A DNA stretch of 64,000 nt from Roseateles koreensis. Lineage in GTDB: Bacteria > Pseudomonadota > Gammaproteobacteria > Burkholderiales > Burkholderiaceae_C. The notes beneath the pieces were generated by a model. It saw only the letters and a program-made list of their open reading frames with translations, was not told where the DNA came from and did not search any database. This document shows, one piece after another, positions 49,718 through 57,688 of this stretch; positions within the stretch are counted from its first letter, which is position 1; each line of letters begins with the position of its first letter. Both the position numbers and the translations under genes were made by a program. Location of the stretch: positions 364,191 to 428,190 of the forward strand of contig NZ_JAQQXS010000001.1 of assembly GCF_028595305.1 (NCBI RefSeq), given 5' to 3'.

Positions 49718-50344
49718 ATGAATTCAACCTCTACCGCCCCAATTCAGACGGGTTTGACGCCTCTGCAAATTCAGCCTTGCGTGTTGGCGGGGCGCCGGGT
49801 TCGCCTTGAGCCGTTGGCGCTTGTGCATGTGGACGCCCTGGCCGATATCGGGCTGGTGCCCGCCTTGTGGACCTGGGTGCCCACCTTGATGCGTGATCGG
49901 GCGGACATGCAGGCTTATGTCGAAACCGCTTTGGCGGAGCAGGCCAAGGGCCAGGCTTTGCCGTTTGTGATCAAGGATGAGGCGACCGGTCGGGTGATCG
50001 GCAGCACGCGCTTTGGCAGTATCTCCGCCAAGGACCGGCGGCTGGAAATTGGCTGGACCTGGCTGAGTCCGGCCGCGCAGCGTACGGGGGCCAATACCGA
50101 GGCCAAGACCTTGTTGCTCACGCATGCTTTCGAGACGCTGGGCGCCTCGCGTGTTGAATTGAAAACGGATGTGCTGAACGCCAAGTCACGCGCGGCGATT
50201 GGGCGAATCGGCGCGACGCAAGAAGGCATTTTTCGCCGCCACATGATCTGCCCCGATGGCCGGGTGCGAGACACTGTTTACTTTTCCATCATCCAAGAAG
50301 AATGGCCAGGGGTGAAACACCGCCTGGCCAATTTGCTGCGCTGA
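49718..50344 (+). CDS. GNAT-family N-acetyltransferase (RimJ/RimL-like)
   Basis: A 208-aa protein with the acetyl-CoA fold of the RimJ/RimL subgroup. It has LAGRRVRLEPLALVHVDAL, VIGSTRFGSISAKDRRLEIGWTW, a P-loop region near NTEAKTLLLTHAFETLG, and LNAKSRAAIGRIGATQEGIFRRH. It acetylates an unknown amine, possibly a protein N-terminus or small molecule. It follows the PaiB gene by 42 bp and is convergent with the ETF oxidoreductase. Confidence 0.87.
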   Translation: MNSTSTAPIQTGLTPLQIQPCVLAGRRVRLEPLALVHVDALADIGLVPALWTWVPTLMRDRADMQAYVETALAEQAKGQALPFVIKDEATGRVIGSTRFGSISAKDRRLEIGWTWLSPAAQRTGANTEAKTLLLTHAFETLGASRVELKTDVLNAKSRAAIGRIGATQEGIFRRHMICPDGRVRDTVYFSIIQEEWPGVKHRLANLLR

Positions 50345-50388
50345 GCGTCGTGTGCCCGGCGCCTGGGCGCCATCCATGACGCGGGAGT

Positions 50389-52062
50389 TTACATCCCGGC
50401 GTAATTCGGGCCGCCACCACCTTCAGGCGTGACCCAGACGATGTTCTGGGTAGGATCCTTGATGTCGCAGGTCTTGCAATGCACGCAGTTTTGAGCGTTG
50501 ATTTGCAAGCGGTCTTCTCCGGCGTCGGTCTTGACAAACTCGTACACACCGGCCGGGCAATAGCGGCTCTCGGGGCCGCCATAGGTGGCCAGGTTGATGC
50601 GCACCGGCACCGAAGTGTCTTTCAGTGTCAGGTGGGCCGGCTGGTTTTCTTCATGGTTGGTGTTGGAGATGAACACCGACGACAGCCGGTCGAAGGTCAA
50701 CTTGCCATCAGGCTTCGGATAGTCGATCTTGGCGCACTCGGCGGCGGGGCGCAGGTAGGTGTGATCAGCCTGGGTGCGATGGACGGTCCAAGGCGGGCTC
50801 TGGATGCCCAGCTTGGGCAGCAGCCACTGTTCGATGCCGGTCATCAGGGTGCCCACCAGATTGCCCTTTTTGAACCACTGCTTGAAGTTGCGCGATTGGT
50901 TCAATTCAGCGTGCAACCAGCTTTGCTCAAAGGCGGCGGGGTAGGCCGCCAGCTCGTCATGTTGACGGCCCGCCTTGATGGCTTCAAACGCTGCTTCAGC
51001 GGCCAGCATGCCTGACTTGATGGCCGCGTGGCTGCCTTTGATGCGGGCGGCATTGAGGTAACCCGCATCGCAACCCACCAGGGCACCGCCCGGGAAGACA
51101 GTCTTGGGCAGGCTCAGCAAACCACCGGCCGTGATGGCGCGTGCCCCATAGCCCAGGCGCTTGCCTCCTTCCAGGTGCTTGCGGATGTTGGGGTGGGTTT
51201 TCCAGCGCTGCATTTCTTCAAAAGGCGCCAGCCAGGGGTTCTTGTAATCCAGGCCCACGACGTAGCCCAAAGTGACTTTGTTGCCTTCCAGGTGATACAG
51301 GAAACCGCCACCATAGGTGTCGCCGTCCATCGGCCAACCGGCGGTGTGCATGACCAAGCCGGGCTTGGCCTTGTCTGCCGGCACTTCCCACAATTCTTTG
51401 ATGCCGATGGCATAGCTTTGAGGGTCCTTGCCTGCGTCGAGCTGGAATTTGGCAATCAATTGCTTGCCCAGATGGCCGCGTGCACCCTCTGCAAAGACGG
51501 TGTATTTGCCCAGCAACTCCATGCCGAGTTGAAAGCCCTCGTGGGGCTCACCGTCTTTGCCGACGCCCAGGTTGCCGGTCGCCACGCCACGCACGCTGCC
51601 ATCGTCACCGTAGATCACTTCAGCGGCCGTGAAGCCGGGGAAGATTTCCACGCCCAGGGCTTCCGCCTGTTCGCCCAGCCATTTGGTCACAGCGCCTAGC
51701 GAGATCACGTAGTTGCCATGGTTGTGGAAACAGCCCGGAATCAACCATTGCGGGGTTTGTTTGGCGCCCGTTTCGCTGAGGAAGAGCACTTCGTCCTCGG
51801 TAACTGCCTGGTTCAGCGGGGCACCGAGTTCTTTCCAGTTGGGCAGCAATTCGCTGATGGCGCGAGGGTCCATCACGGCGCCCGACAAGATGTGCGCGCC
51901 TGCCTCTGAACCCTTTTCCAACACGACGACAGACAAATCCGCATTCAGCTGCTTAAGTCGAATCGCGGTGGCCAAGCCACCGGGGCCGCCGCCGACGATG
52001 ACCACGTCGTATTCCATGGATTCTCTAGGGCCGTACTGGGCAAGGATGTCCTGAGGAGTCAT
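50389..52062 (-). CDS. Electron-transfer flavoprotein-ubiquinone oxidoreductase
   Basis: A 557-aa inner-membrane enzyme passing electrons from acyl-CoA dehydrogenases, via ETF, to the quinone pool. It has an FAD site DVVIVGGGPGGLATAIRL (about 19-36), a central ubiquinone-binding membrane region, and a C-terminal 4Fe-4S domain with CVHCKTCDIKDPTQNIVW. Length and start (TPQDILAQYGPRESMEYD) match the bacterial family. A palindromic operator overlaps its promoter. With the SDR at 7.5 kb it points to fatty- or branched-chain acid oxidation. Confidence 0.97.
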   Translation of the reverse strand: MTPQDILAQYGPRESMEYDVVIVGGGPGGLATAIRLKQLNADLSVVVLEKGSEAGAHILSGAVMDPRAISELLPNWKELGAPLNQAVTEDEVLFLSETGAKQTPQWLIPGCFHNHGNYVISLGAVTKWLGEQAEALGVEIFPGFTAAEVIYGDDGSVRGVATGNLGVGKDGEPHEGFQLGMELLGKYTVFAEGARGHLGKQLIAKFQLDAGKDPQSYAIGIKELWEVPADKAKPGLVMHTAGWPMDGDTYGGGFLYHLEGNKVTLGYVVGLDYKNPWLAPFEEMQRWKTHPNIRKHLEGGKRLGYGARAITAGGLLSLPKTVFPGGALVGCDAGYLNAARIKGSHAAIKSGMLAAEAAFEAIKAGRQHDELAAYPAAFEQSWLHAELNQSRNFKQWFKKGNLVGTLMTGIEQWLLPKLGIQSPPWTVHRTQADHTYLRPAAECAKIDYPKPDGKLTFDRLSSVFISNTNHEENQPAHLTLKDTSVPVRINLATYGGPESRYCPAGVYEFVKTDAGEDRLQINAQNCVHCKTCDIKDPTQNIVWVTPEGGGGPNYAGM

Positions 52063-52095
52063 TGATCAAAGTCCTGGTGGGTCAAATTGAGCGAG

Positions 52096-52132
52096 ATTCT
52101 AGCGAGCCTTGATGAAAAAAGAACGATCGTTC
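52096..52132 (-). promoter_or_regulatory. Promoter and palindromic operator of ETF-ubiquinone oxidoreductase
   Basis: The perfect palindrome GAACGATCGTTC (52121-52132) is flanked by A5/T5 runs. On the minus strand TAGAAT (52101-52096) is a good -10; the -35 position (17 bp spacer) falls on GTTCTT, which overlaps the palindrome. A regulator bound here would block the promoter. The shape suits a TetR-type fatty-acid or amino-acid catabolism repressor (inference). Confidence 0.68.
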
Positions 52133-52184
52133 GTTTTTTTGATGCCTGTGAGGTGCGCAACTGTTGGGTGCGCATCAAATTACC

Positions 52185-52880
52185 TCAACGCCGAGGCTCT
52201 CGGGTGACGATGGCCAATGGCACCAACACCGGGGCCAACACGATGTAGTACAGCAGCAGCACGCCGTCGGTGCCCACCGTCAAGGGAGTCAGCATTTTTT
52301 CAGCGGCGGCGTCCGCACGCGATTGGTCCGCCGTGATTTCCACCGAGTAGACCTGGTTCAGCGGCTCGAGTTGGCGGCCTTCTCGCAAAGTGCCGCGCAT
52401 ATAACGCTTGCCGACGATATCGCCGGCCAATACCAAGGATTGCACGTGCTCGGTGTCGGGCACAAAACCCAAGGCGGTGGCCGCATCGCGCTCAGCCATG
52501 GTGAGTTCACCCTCCAGGGTGAGGCGATAACGGCCCGTCACCTGCGCTTGTTCGTCCACATGAAGGCTCGAGATAAAGCCTTTGATTTTGGGGTGAAGCG
52601 GCGACGCCAAGCTGGCCACCAACTGTGGAGGAGCGTCCAAAATGTAGTGGTGGTCGCGCCCGATGAAGACGAAGTTCTTGTTGTCCCTTGAGAGCAGCAG
52701 CGACGAAACCTTTTCGGTATAGATTTGCTGACGCGGGGGCTGTTTTGTTGCTGAGTCGGGGGCACCGGCGCAGCCGGCTGTCAACGCGGCCATGCCGCTG
52801 CCCGCGAGGCCCAGCAGGCTGAGCTTGGCACTCGTGGCAATGAGAAGTCGGCGTCGGTGCAGGGGCAGGGTGGAGAGCAT
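52185..52880 (-). CDS. Putative lipoprotein, function unknown
   Basis: About 231 aa from ATG 52880. It has an Arg-rich start (PLHRRRLLIATSAKL), a hydrophobic segment and a lipobox-like LTAGC near residue 36, so it is probably a lipid-anchored envelope protein. The C-terminus has a hydrophobic stretch (VLLLYYIVLAPVLVPLAIV) that could be a membrane helix. No family is recognised. It stands alone between the ETF oxidoreductase and a divergent SDR. Confidence 0.72.
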   Translation of the reverse strand: MLSTLPLHRRRLLIATSAKLSLLGLAGSGMAALTAGCAGAPDSATKQPPRQQIYTEKVSSLLLSRDNKNFVFIGRDHHYILDAPPQLVASLASPLHPKIKGFISSLHVDEQAQVTGRYRLTLEGELTMAERDAATALGFVPDTEHVQSLVLAGDIVGKRYMRGTLREGRQLEPLNQVYSVEITADQSRADAAAEKMLTPLTVGTDGVLLLYYIVLAPVLVPLAIVTREPRR

Positions 52881-53152
52881 GTCGTCAGCGAGTCCGGAAC
52901 TTGAAAATGCACGGGCAGGGCAGCCGGGCGGCACCCGTATCTGTGCAGCGTAGCAGGGCAGACTGACGCGCAGTCGCTTTGTCGCTGATTCTAGAGTTGT
53001 GGTCCCAATCCGTCAGGGCGGCGATTGGGTGGGCAAAGTCTGGCGGATAGGGTGTTGGCAAAGGTTGGCGTGCTGAAGAGGGCGCCGTGGCGCCTGTGCG
53101 CAGCCCAGCACCCGTGCTATCGTCGTCGCATCATTCTGAGGCAGTAGAAATC

Positions 53153-53935
53153 ATGAGTTACAGCATTGATTTGTCGGGCCGCGTGGCCCTGGTGACAGGC
53201 GCTTCCAGTGGCCTGGGTTCGCAGTTTGCCAAGACCTTGGCACAGGCCGGTGCCTGTGTGGTGCTGGCCGGACGCCGCATTGAGCGGCTCAAGACCTTGC
53301 GCAGTGAAATTGAAGGCCAAGGTGGCGATGCGCATGTGGTGGCCCTGGACGTAACGGACCTGGACAGCATCAAGTCCGCTGTGGCCCATGCTGAAACCGA
53401 AGTGGGTACCTTGGACATCTTGGTCAACAACTCGGGCGTCAGCACCACGCAAAAGCTGGTGGATGTCGGGCCCGATGATTACGACTATGTGATGGACACC
53501 AATGCGCGGGGTGCTTTTTTTGTCGCACAGGAAGTGGGCAAGCGCATGTTGGCGCGTGCGCAGGGAGCAGCGCCCGGCACTTTCATTGGCGGGCGTATTG
53601 TCAACATTGCTTCCATGGCGGGCCTGCGCGTGTTGAGCCAGATCGGTGTGTACTCGATGAGCAAAGCCAGCGTCATCCACATGACCCGCGCCATGGCTTT
53701 GGAGTGGGGCAAGTACGGCATCAACGTCAACGCCATCTGTCCTGGCTATATTGACACTGAAATTAACCATCATCACTGGGGCACGCCACAGGGCCAGAAG
53801 TTGATCGATCTATTGCCCCGTAAACGAGTGGGGCAGCCGCGCGATTTGGATACGTCCTTGTTGATGCTGTGCGCGAACGAGAGCCACTTCATCAACGGTG
53901 CGGTGATTCAGGCCGACGACGGCTTTGGTGTGTGA
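53153..53935 (+). CDS. Short-chain dehydrogenase/reductase
   Basis: A 260-aa classical SDR with TGASSGLGSQFAKTL (about 16-30), NNSGVS near 94, catalytic Ser in NIASMAG and YSMSKAS near 165, and a C-terminal VIQADDGFGV. The substrate is unknown; the flavour is of acyl or hydroxyacyl reductases. ATG 53153 gives the family start; the frame extends to 53087. It is followed after 7 bp by the YceH-like gene. Confidence 0.88.
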   Translation: MSYSIDLSGRVALVTGASSGLGSQFAKTLAQAGACVVLAGRRIERLKTLRSEIEGQGGDAHVVALDVTDLDSIKSAVAHAETEVGTLDILVNNSGVSTTQKLVDVGPDDYDYVMDTNARGAFFVAQEVGKRMLARAQGAAPGTFIGGRIVNIASMAGLRVLSQIGVYSMSKASVIHMTRAMALEWGKYGINVNAICPGYIDTEINHHHWGTPQGQKLIDLLPRKRVGQPRDLDTSLLMLCANESHFINGAVIQADDGFGV

Positions 53936-53942
53936 GCCTCTG

Positions 53943-54599
53943 ATGACTTTGCGAACCCTGAGCGCGCTGGAGGCGCGCGTGTTGGCGGTGTTGGTGGAAA
54001 AGCAAGCCACGGTGCCTGACAGTTACCCCTTGTCCTTGAATGCCTTGACCCTGGGCTGCAACCAGAAGACCGCCCGCGAGCCGGTGATGGCCGCCAGCGA
54101 GGCCGATGTGTTGGGCGCCTTGGAGGAGTTGAAGGCGATGCATCTGGTCAGCCCTGTCAGCGGCAACCGGGTGGTGCGCTATGAACACAATGGCGCGCGA
54201 GCCCTGGGTGTGCCCGGCGCCGCCCTGGCCTTGCTGACTTTGTTGATGCTGCGCGGCCCGCAAACGGCGGCTGAGTTGCGCCAGAACACCGAGCGGCTGC
54301 ACCGCTTTGCCGATGTGTCGTCGGTGGAAGGTTTTCTTGAAGAACTGGCCGAGCGCACGCCGCCATTTGCTATCAAACTGGCGCGTGCCCCGGGCGCGCG
54401 TGAACCGCGCTGGGCCCATCTGCTGTGTGGCGAGGTGGCGGCGCAGGCTGAGGCCTCGGCCCACGCACCCGCTGCCGCGCGGGATGAGGACTACGCCTTT
54501 TTGCGCGCCGAGCAACAGCGCCTTGGCGCTGAGGTTGAGCAGCTCAAGGCGTTGGTGCTGCGCATGGCGAGTGAGTTGGGCATCAGCATGACCCCATGA
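53943..54599 (+). CDS. YceH-like (UPF0502/DUF480) protein
   Basis: A 218-aa protein of the DUF480 family, built of two winged-helix repeats. It has LSALEARVLAVLVEKQATVPDSYPLS, NALTLGCNQKTAREPVM, LALLTLLMLRGPQTAAELRQ and a C-terminal coiled segment. Its function is not known, though the winged-helix fold suggests nucleic-acid or protein binding. It starts 7 bases after the SDR stop, so they are co-transcribed. Confidence 0.93.
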   Translation: MTLRTLSALEARVLAVLVEKQATVPDSYPLSLNALTLGCNQKTAREPVMAASEADVLGALEELKAMHLVSPVSGNRVVRYEHNGARALGVPGAALALLTLLMLRGPQTAAELRQNTERLHRFADVSSVEGFLEELAERTPPFAIKLARAPGAREPRWAHLLCGEVAAQAEASAHAPAAARDEDYAFLRAEQQRLGAEVEQLKALVLRMASELGISMTP

Positions 54600-54640
54600 C
54601 CGGGTGACCGCAGAGGTCTTACTGGTCTTGCTGACGGCCT

Positions 54641-57442
54641 TTATTTGAAGCTGTACTTCGCGCTCAAGTAGCCAAAGCGCCCGCGTGGATCGGTGTAGCT
54701 CGGGTCATAGCCTGAGATGAAGAAGTAGGCTTGATTGGAATAAGGCGGCGGGGTGTCAAGCACGTTCTTGACGCCTGCGCGCAGGGTCAAGGACGGGGTG
54801 GCCTCCCAACTCCCCGACAAATCCCACAGTGAATAGGCCTTGACGTTGTTGGCGCCCACCACCAGGCCGGTGGTGGTGTCGATGGCTGAGTTCTGGTCGG
54901 TGTAGCCGCTGGAGTAAGTGTTGGCCAGCATCACGCTCCAGGCATCTTTTTGCCAGTCGAGGGTTAGGCGATGCCGCCAGCGTTGCACCACCCCGTTCGT
55001 TACGAACTTGCCCAGGTCGCTGACGAAGTCGTCGCCAAATCCCGTTTGCTTCTTGGACGCGAGCGTGAGGGTACCGACGAGTTTGCTGCCAAATCGACCC
55101 CACGCGGTATCCCAGCCTTTGAAGTCGATCGTGACATCCAGGCCTGACGCATTCTGGCGCCCGCGGTTTTCTTTGCGAAGTTCGATGTAGCAAATGCTGG
55201 TATCGCTGGCGTCGTAGTCGCAACCGCTGAGGCCGGGCTCGTTGTAGCGGTGGATCAGTGCGCTGTACTTGGCGGGGTTGGCCAGGATCACGTCGTCGCC
55301 GATGGTGCTGATCAGGTCGGATTTTTCAATATTCCAATAGTCCAGCCCCAGGCTCAGCAGCGGGTACGGGGCGTAGACGGCACCCAACGCAAATTGCTTT
55401 GATTTTTCGGGCTTGAGTTGGGCGTTGGAATAGGTGCGGGTGGTCCAGTAGTCGGCGCAGGTGGCCAGGTCGTTGCCGTTTTCTCTCATGCACACGGGAT
55501 CGGGCAAGGCCGCGGTCTGGCCGGTCTTGACGGACCGGTACATATCATTCAGAGAGGGGGCTCTGAAGCCGGTGCCGGCGGAGGCGCGCAAGACCAGTTC
55601 AGCGCTGGGGGCGTAGCGCAGGCTGACTTTCGGGTTGGTCGTGCCGCCCACCACGTCGTAGTGATCGTGGCGCAGCGCGGCCTGCAACTCCAGGGCCTGG
55701 GTGATCGGCACAACGACCTCGCCAAACAGAGCCCACACCTTGCGGCTGTCATTGTTGAACTGCGCGTCACCTGGTGTTGGGTCACCCAGGATATTGTCGG
55801 ACATCAGCAAGTCTGACGCTGCTGATTTGCCGGCCTCCCGGCGGATTTCTCCGCCCACTGCAACCGCGATATCACGTCCATCCCATTGACCAACGACGCG
55901 GCTGGCTTTGATGTCCAGTGCGTCCAGGGTGCCGGTGGCGTTGCGCACTTCTTGGTTCAGTTGGTTGTCGTGCAAAAAGGCCAAGCCCGCAGCAGACTGT
56001 GCGCCAAACGGAGTGATCAGGCCGCTGGCAATGGCGGCCATGGTTTTGTCGTAGAGCAGGTAGCCGGCAAGGTCTCGGTCAGCCACCTTGTCCACGCTGT
56101 GGTTATAGGCCAGGTCGTAGTCCCAGCCTGCCGCCATGCCCTTGAGGCCCAGGAGGAATCGGCTGCCTGTGCTGGTGAGTTCGCTGGTGCGCCGGCCAGC
56201 GTCCAGCAAGCGGGTGCGAACCGTGATGCTGTGGTCGTCAGGCAAGGCGTCCGCCAGTCCGGTCGCGGCCAGTGCGGGAATCATGGACACATCGAGCGAG
56301 CCGGTGATGCGGCTGGAGGTGCCGGTGTAAAAGCTCTTGGCCTGGGTCAACGACACCTCGGCGAACAGCTCTTGCCCACCGCCCAGGGCCAGCACGCCGC
56401 GCCCGAAAAAGTTAATTTTGTCGGTCTTGGGGTAAAGCTCCAGATCGCGCATGTAGTCGTAGGTGCAGGCGCTTTCACCGCCGATGCCAGCGGGCAAATA
56501 CAGCGTGTGGGGCGGGTTGCAAGCGGGCGCGCTCAGGTTGATCAACCGACTGGAGATAACTTGACCGTTGATCATGAAATTTTGGGACTGCAGGTAATCC
56601 CGTTGCGCGCTGCTCAGCCGGATATTGCTCGGAAAGCCGTAGGACGAAAGCAGATGCGGCAGCCGTTCAGGAATGTGCAGGTCGCCAATGAACTTGCGCT
56701 GCTCGGTGGACAGCGCATCGGTGTGTTGAAGATCGAGCACCCCGAAGACATTGAATTTGTCTCGGGCGATGTCGCCAAACCCGCCCGCCAGCGACAGCGT
56801 ACGCTTGCCCGCGCCGCCCTCTTGGGTGGTACCGGCGTAGACCTCGACTTCGGCCCCTTGAAAATCTTTGCGGGTGATGAAGTTCACCACGCCGCCAATG
56901 GCGTCGGCGCCGTAGATGGCGGAGGCGCCGTCCAACAGGACTTCCACGCGTTGAATGGCTGCTGCGGGGATGCTGTTCAAGTCGACCCCCGAGTCATCGC
57001 CGGGCGAGGCGAAATTGGCCATTCGACGGCCATTCAACAGCACCAGGGTGGACGAGGTGCCCAGGCCTCGCAGATTGGCCGAGTTGAAGCCCACCTGATC
57101 CTTGAATCCCCCGGTGCCGATGCTGACGCCATCGGTCAGGCTGTTGCTGTTAGCACTGAGCATGGCGATCAACTCCGCGGCCGTGGTGATGCCGGCTTTG
57201 GTCATGTCCGCCCGCGTGATCACCTGCACGGGCAACGCGCCCTCCGACTCGATGCGCTTGATGGCGGAGCCGGTGATCTCCACCCGTTCCAGAGTCTTGG
57301 GCGCAGCCCCGGCATCCTGCGCAATGGCGAGGTCACCGTAAAGCGCGCACAAGGACAAGACAGCGGAGCTGACAAGCCGGCGCGAAAGTCGGTAAGAAAT
57401 GCGCACCTGACGGAGACCACTTTGACGATTTTTGGGGATCAT
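54641..57442 (-). CDS. TonB-dependent outer-membrane receptor
   Basis: A complete 933-aa receptor from ATG 57442, which has AGGAAG upstream. A signal peptide (about 18-45, ending near AIAQD) precedes the TonB-box region ERVEITGSAIKR and the plug (about 60-200, with NLRGLGTSSTLVLLNGRRMA and LLDGASAIYGADAIGGVVNFI). A long barrel ends in SAKYSFK. The substrate is unknown. It is divergent from a secreted cyanophycinase gene, so uptake of cyanophycin dipeptides or other peptides is a reasonable guess. It is related to the truncated receptor at the left edge. Confidence 0.95.
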   Translation of the reverse strand: MIPKNRQSGLRQVRISYRLSRRLVSSAVLSLCALYGDLAIAQDAGAAPKTLERVEITGSAIKRIESEGALPVQVITRADMTKAGITTAAELIAMLSANSNSLTDGVSIGTGGFKDQVGFNSANLRGLGTSSTLVLLNGRRMANFASPGDDSGVDLNSIPAAAIQRVEVLLDGASAIYGADAIGGVVNFITRKDFQGAEVEVYAGTTQEGGAGKRTLSLAGGFGDIARDKFNVFGVLDLQHTDALSTEQRKFIGDLHIPERLPHLLSSYGFPSNIRLSSAQRDYLQSQNFMINGQVISSRLINLSAPACNPPHTLYLPAGIGGESACTYDYMRDLELYPKTDKINFFGRGVLALGGGQELFAEVSLTQAKSFYTGTSSRITGSLDVSMIPALAATGLADALPDDHSITVRTRLLDAGRRTSELTSTGSRFLLGLKGMAAGWDYDLAYNHSVDKVADRDLAGYLLYDKTMAAIASGLITPFGAQSAAGLAFLHDNQLNQEVRNATGTLDALDIKASRVVGQWDGRDIAVAVGGEIRREAGKSAASDLLMSDNILGDPTPGDAQFNNDSRKVWALFGEVVVPITQALELQAALRHDHYDVVGGTTNPKVSLRYAPSAELVLRASAGTGFRAPSLNDMYRSVKTGQTAALPDPVCMRENGNDLATCADYWTTRTYSNAQLKPEKSKQFALGAVYAPYPLLSLGLDYWNIEKSDLISTIGDDVILANPAKYSALIHRYNEPGLSGCDYDASDTSICYIELRKENRGRQNASGLDVTIDFKGWDTAWGRFGSKLVGTLTLASKKQTGFGDDFVSDLGKFVTNGVVQRWRHRLTLDWQKDAWSVMLANTYSSGYTDQNSAIDTTTGLVVGANNVKAYSLWDLSGSWEATPSLTLRAGVKNVLDTPPPYSNQAYFFISGYDPSYTDPRGRFGYLSAKYSFK

Positions 57443-57688
57443 GAGGCTTCCTGTGGCGGGGTGAGTGTGCGGCGGGGCACTTGTTTGGATGGCACAGTGC
57501 GGCGCTTCCGGACGCGCCAATACACCTTGAATGTTGCGCGACCATGTGCGAGCTTTGCTCAAGGTGCAGGGTAGCTATTTCAGGTACGGCGCAGGGGGCA
57601 TCGTGGTATCCGCGCATCCTTGTAACTAGGGGGGGCTGATTGGGGCGTGGCAGGCGGACGTCGGCTACCATCCACAAGGAGGGGCGGC

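Noticed and set aside
55886..57574. 562-codon open frame antisense to the second TonB receptor
   Set aside because: It mirrors the codon pattern of the receptor gene, lacks any domain and overlaps a certain gene fully; typical shadow in GC-rich DNA.
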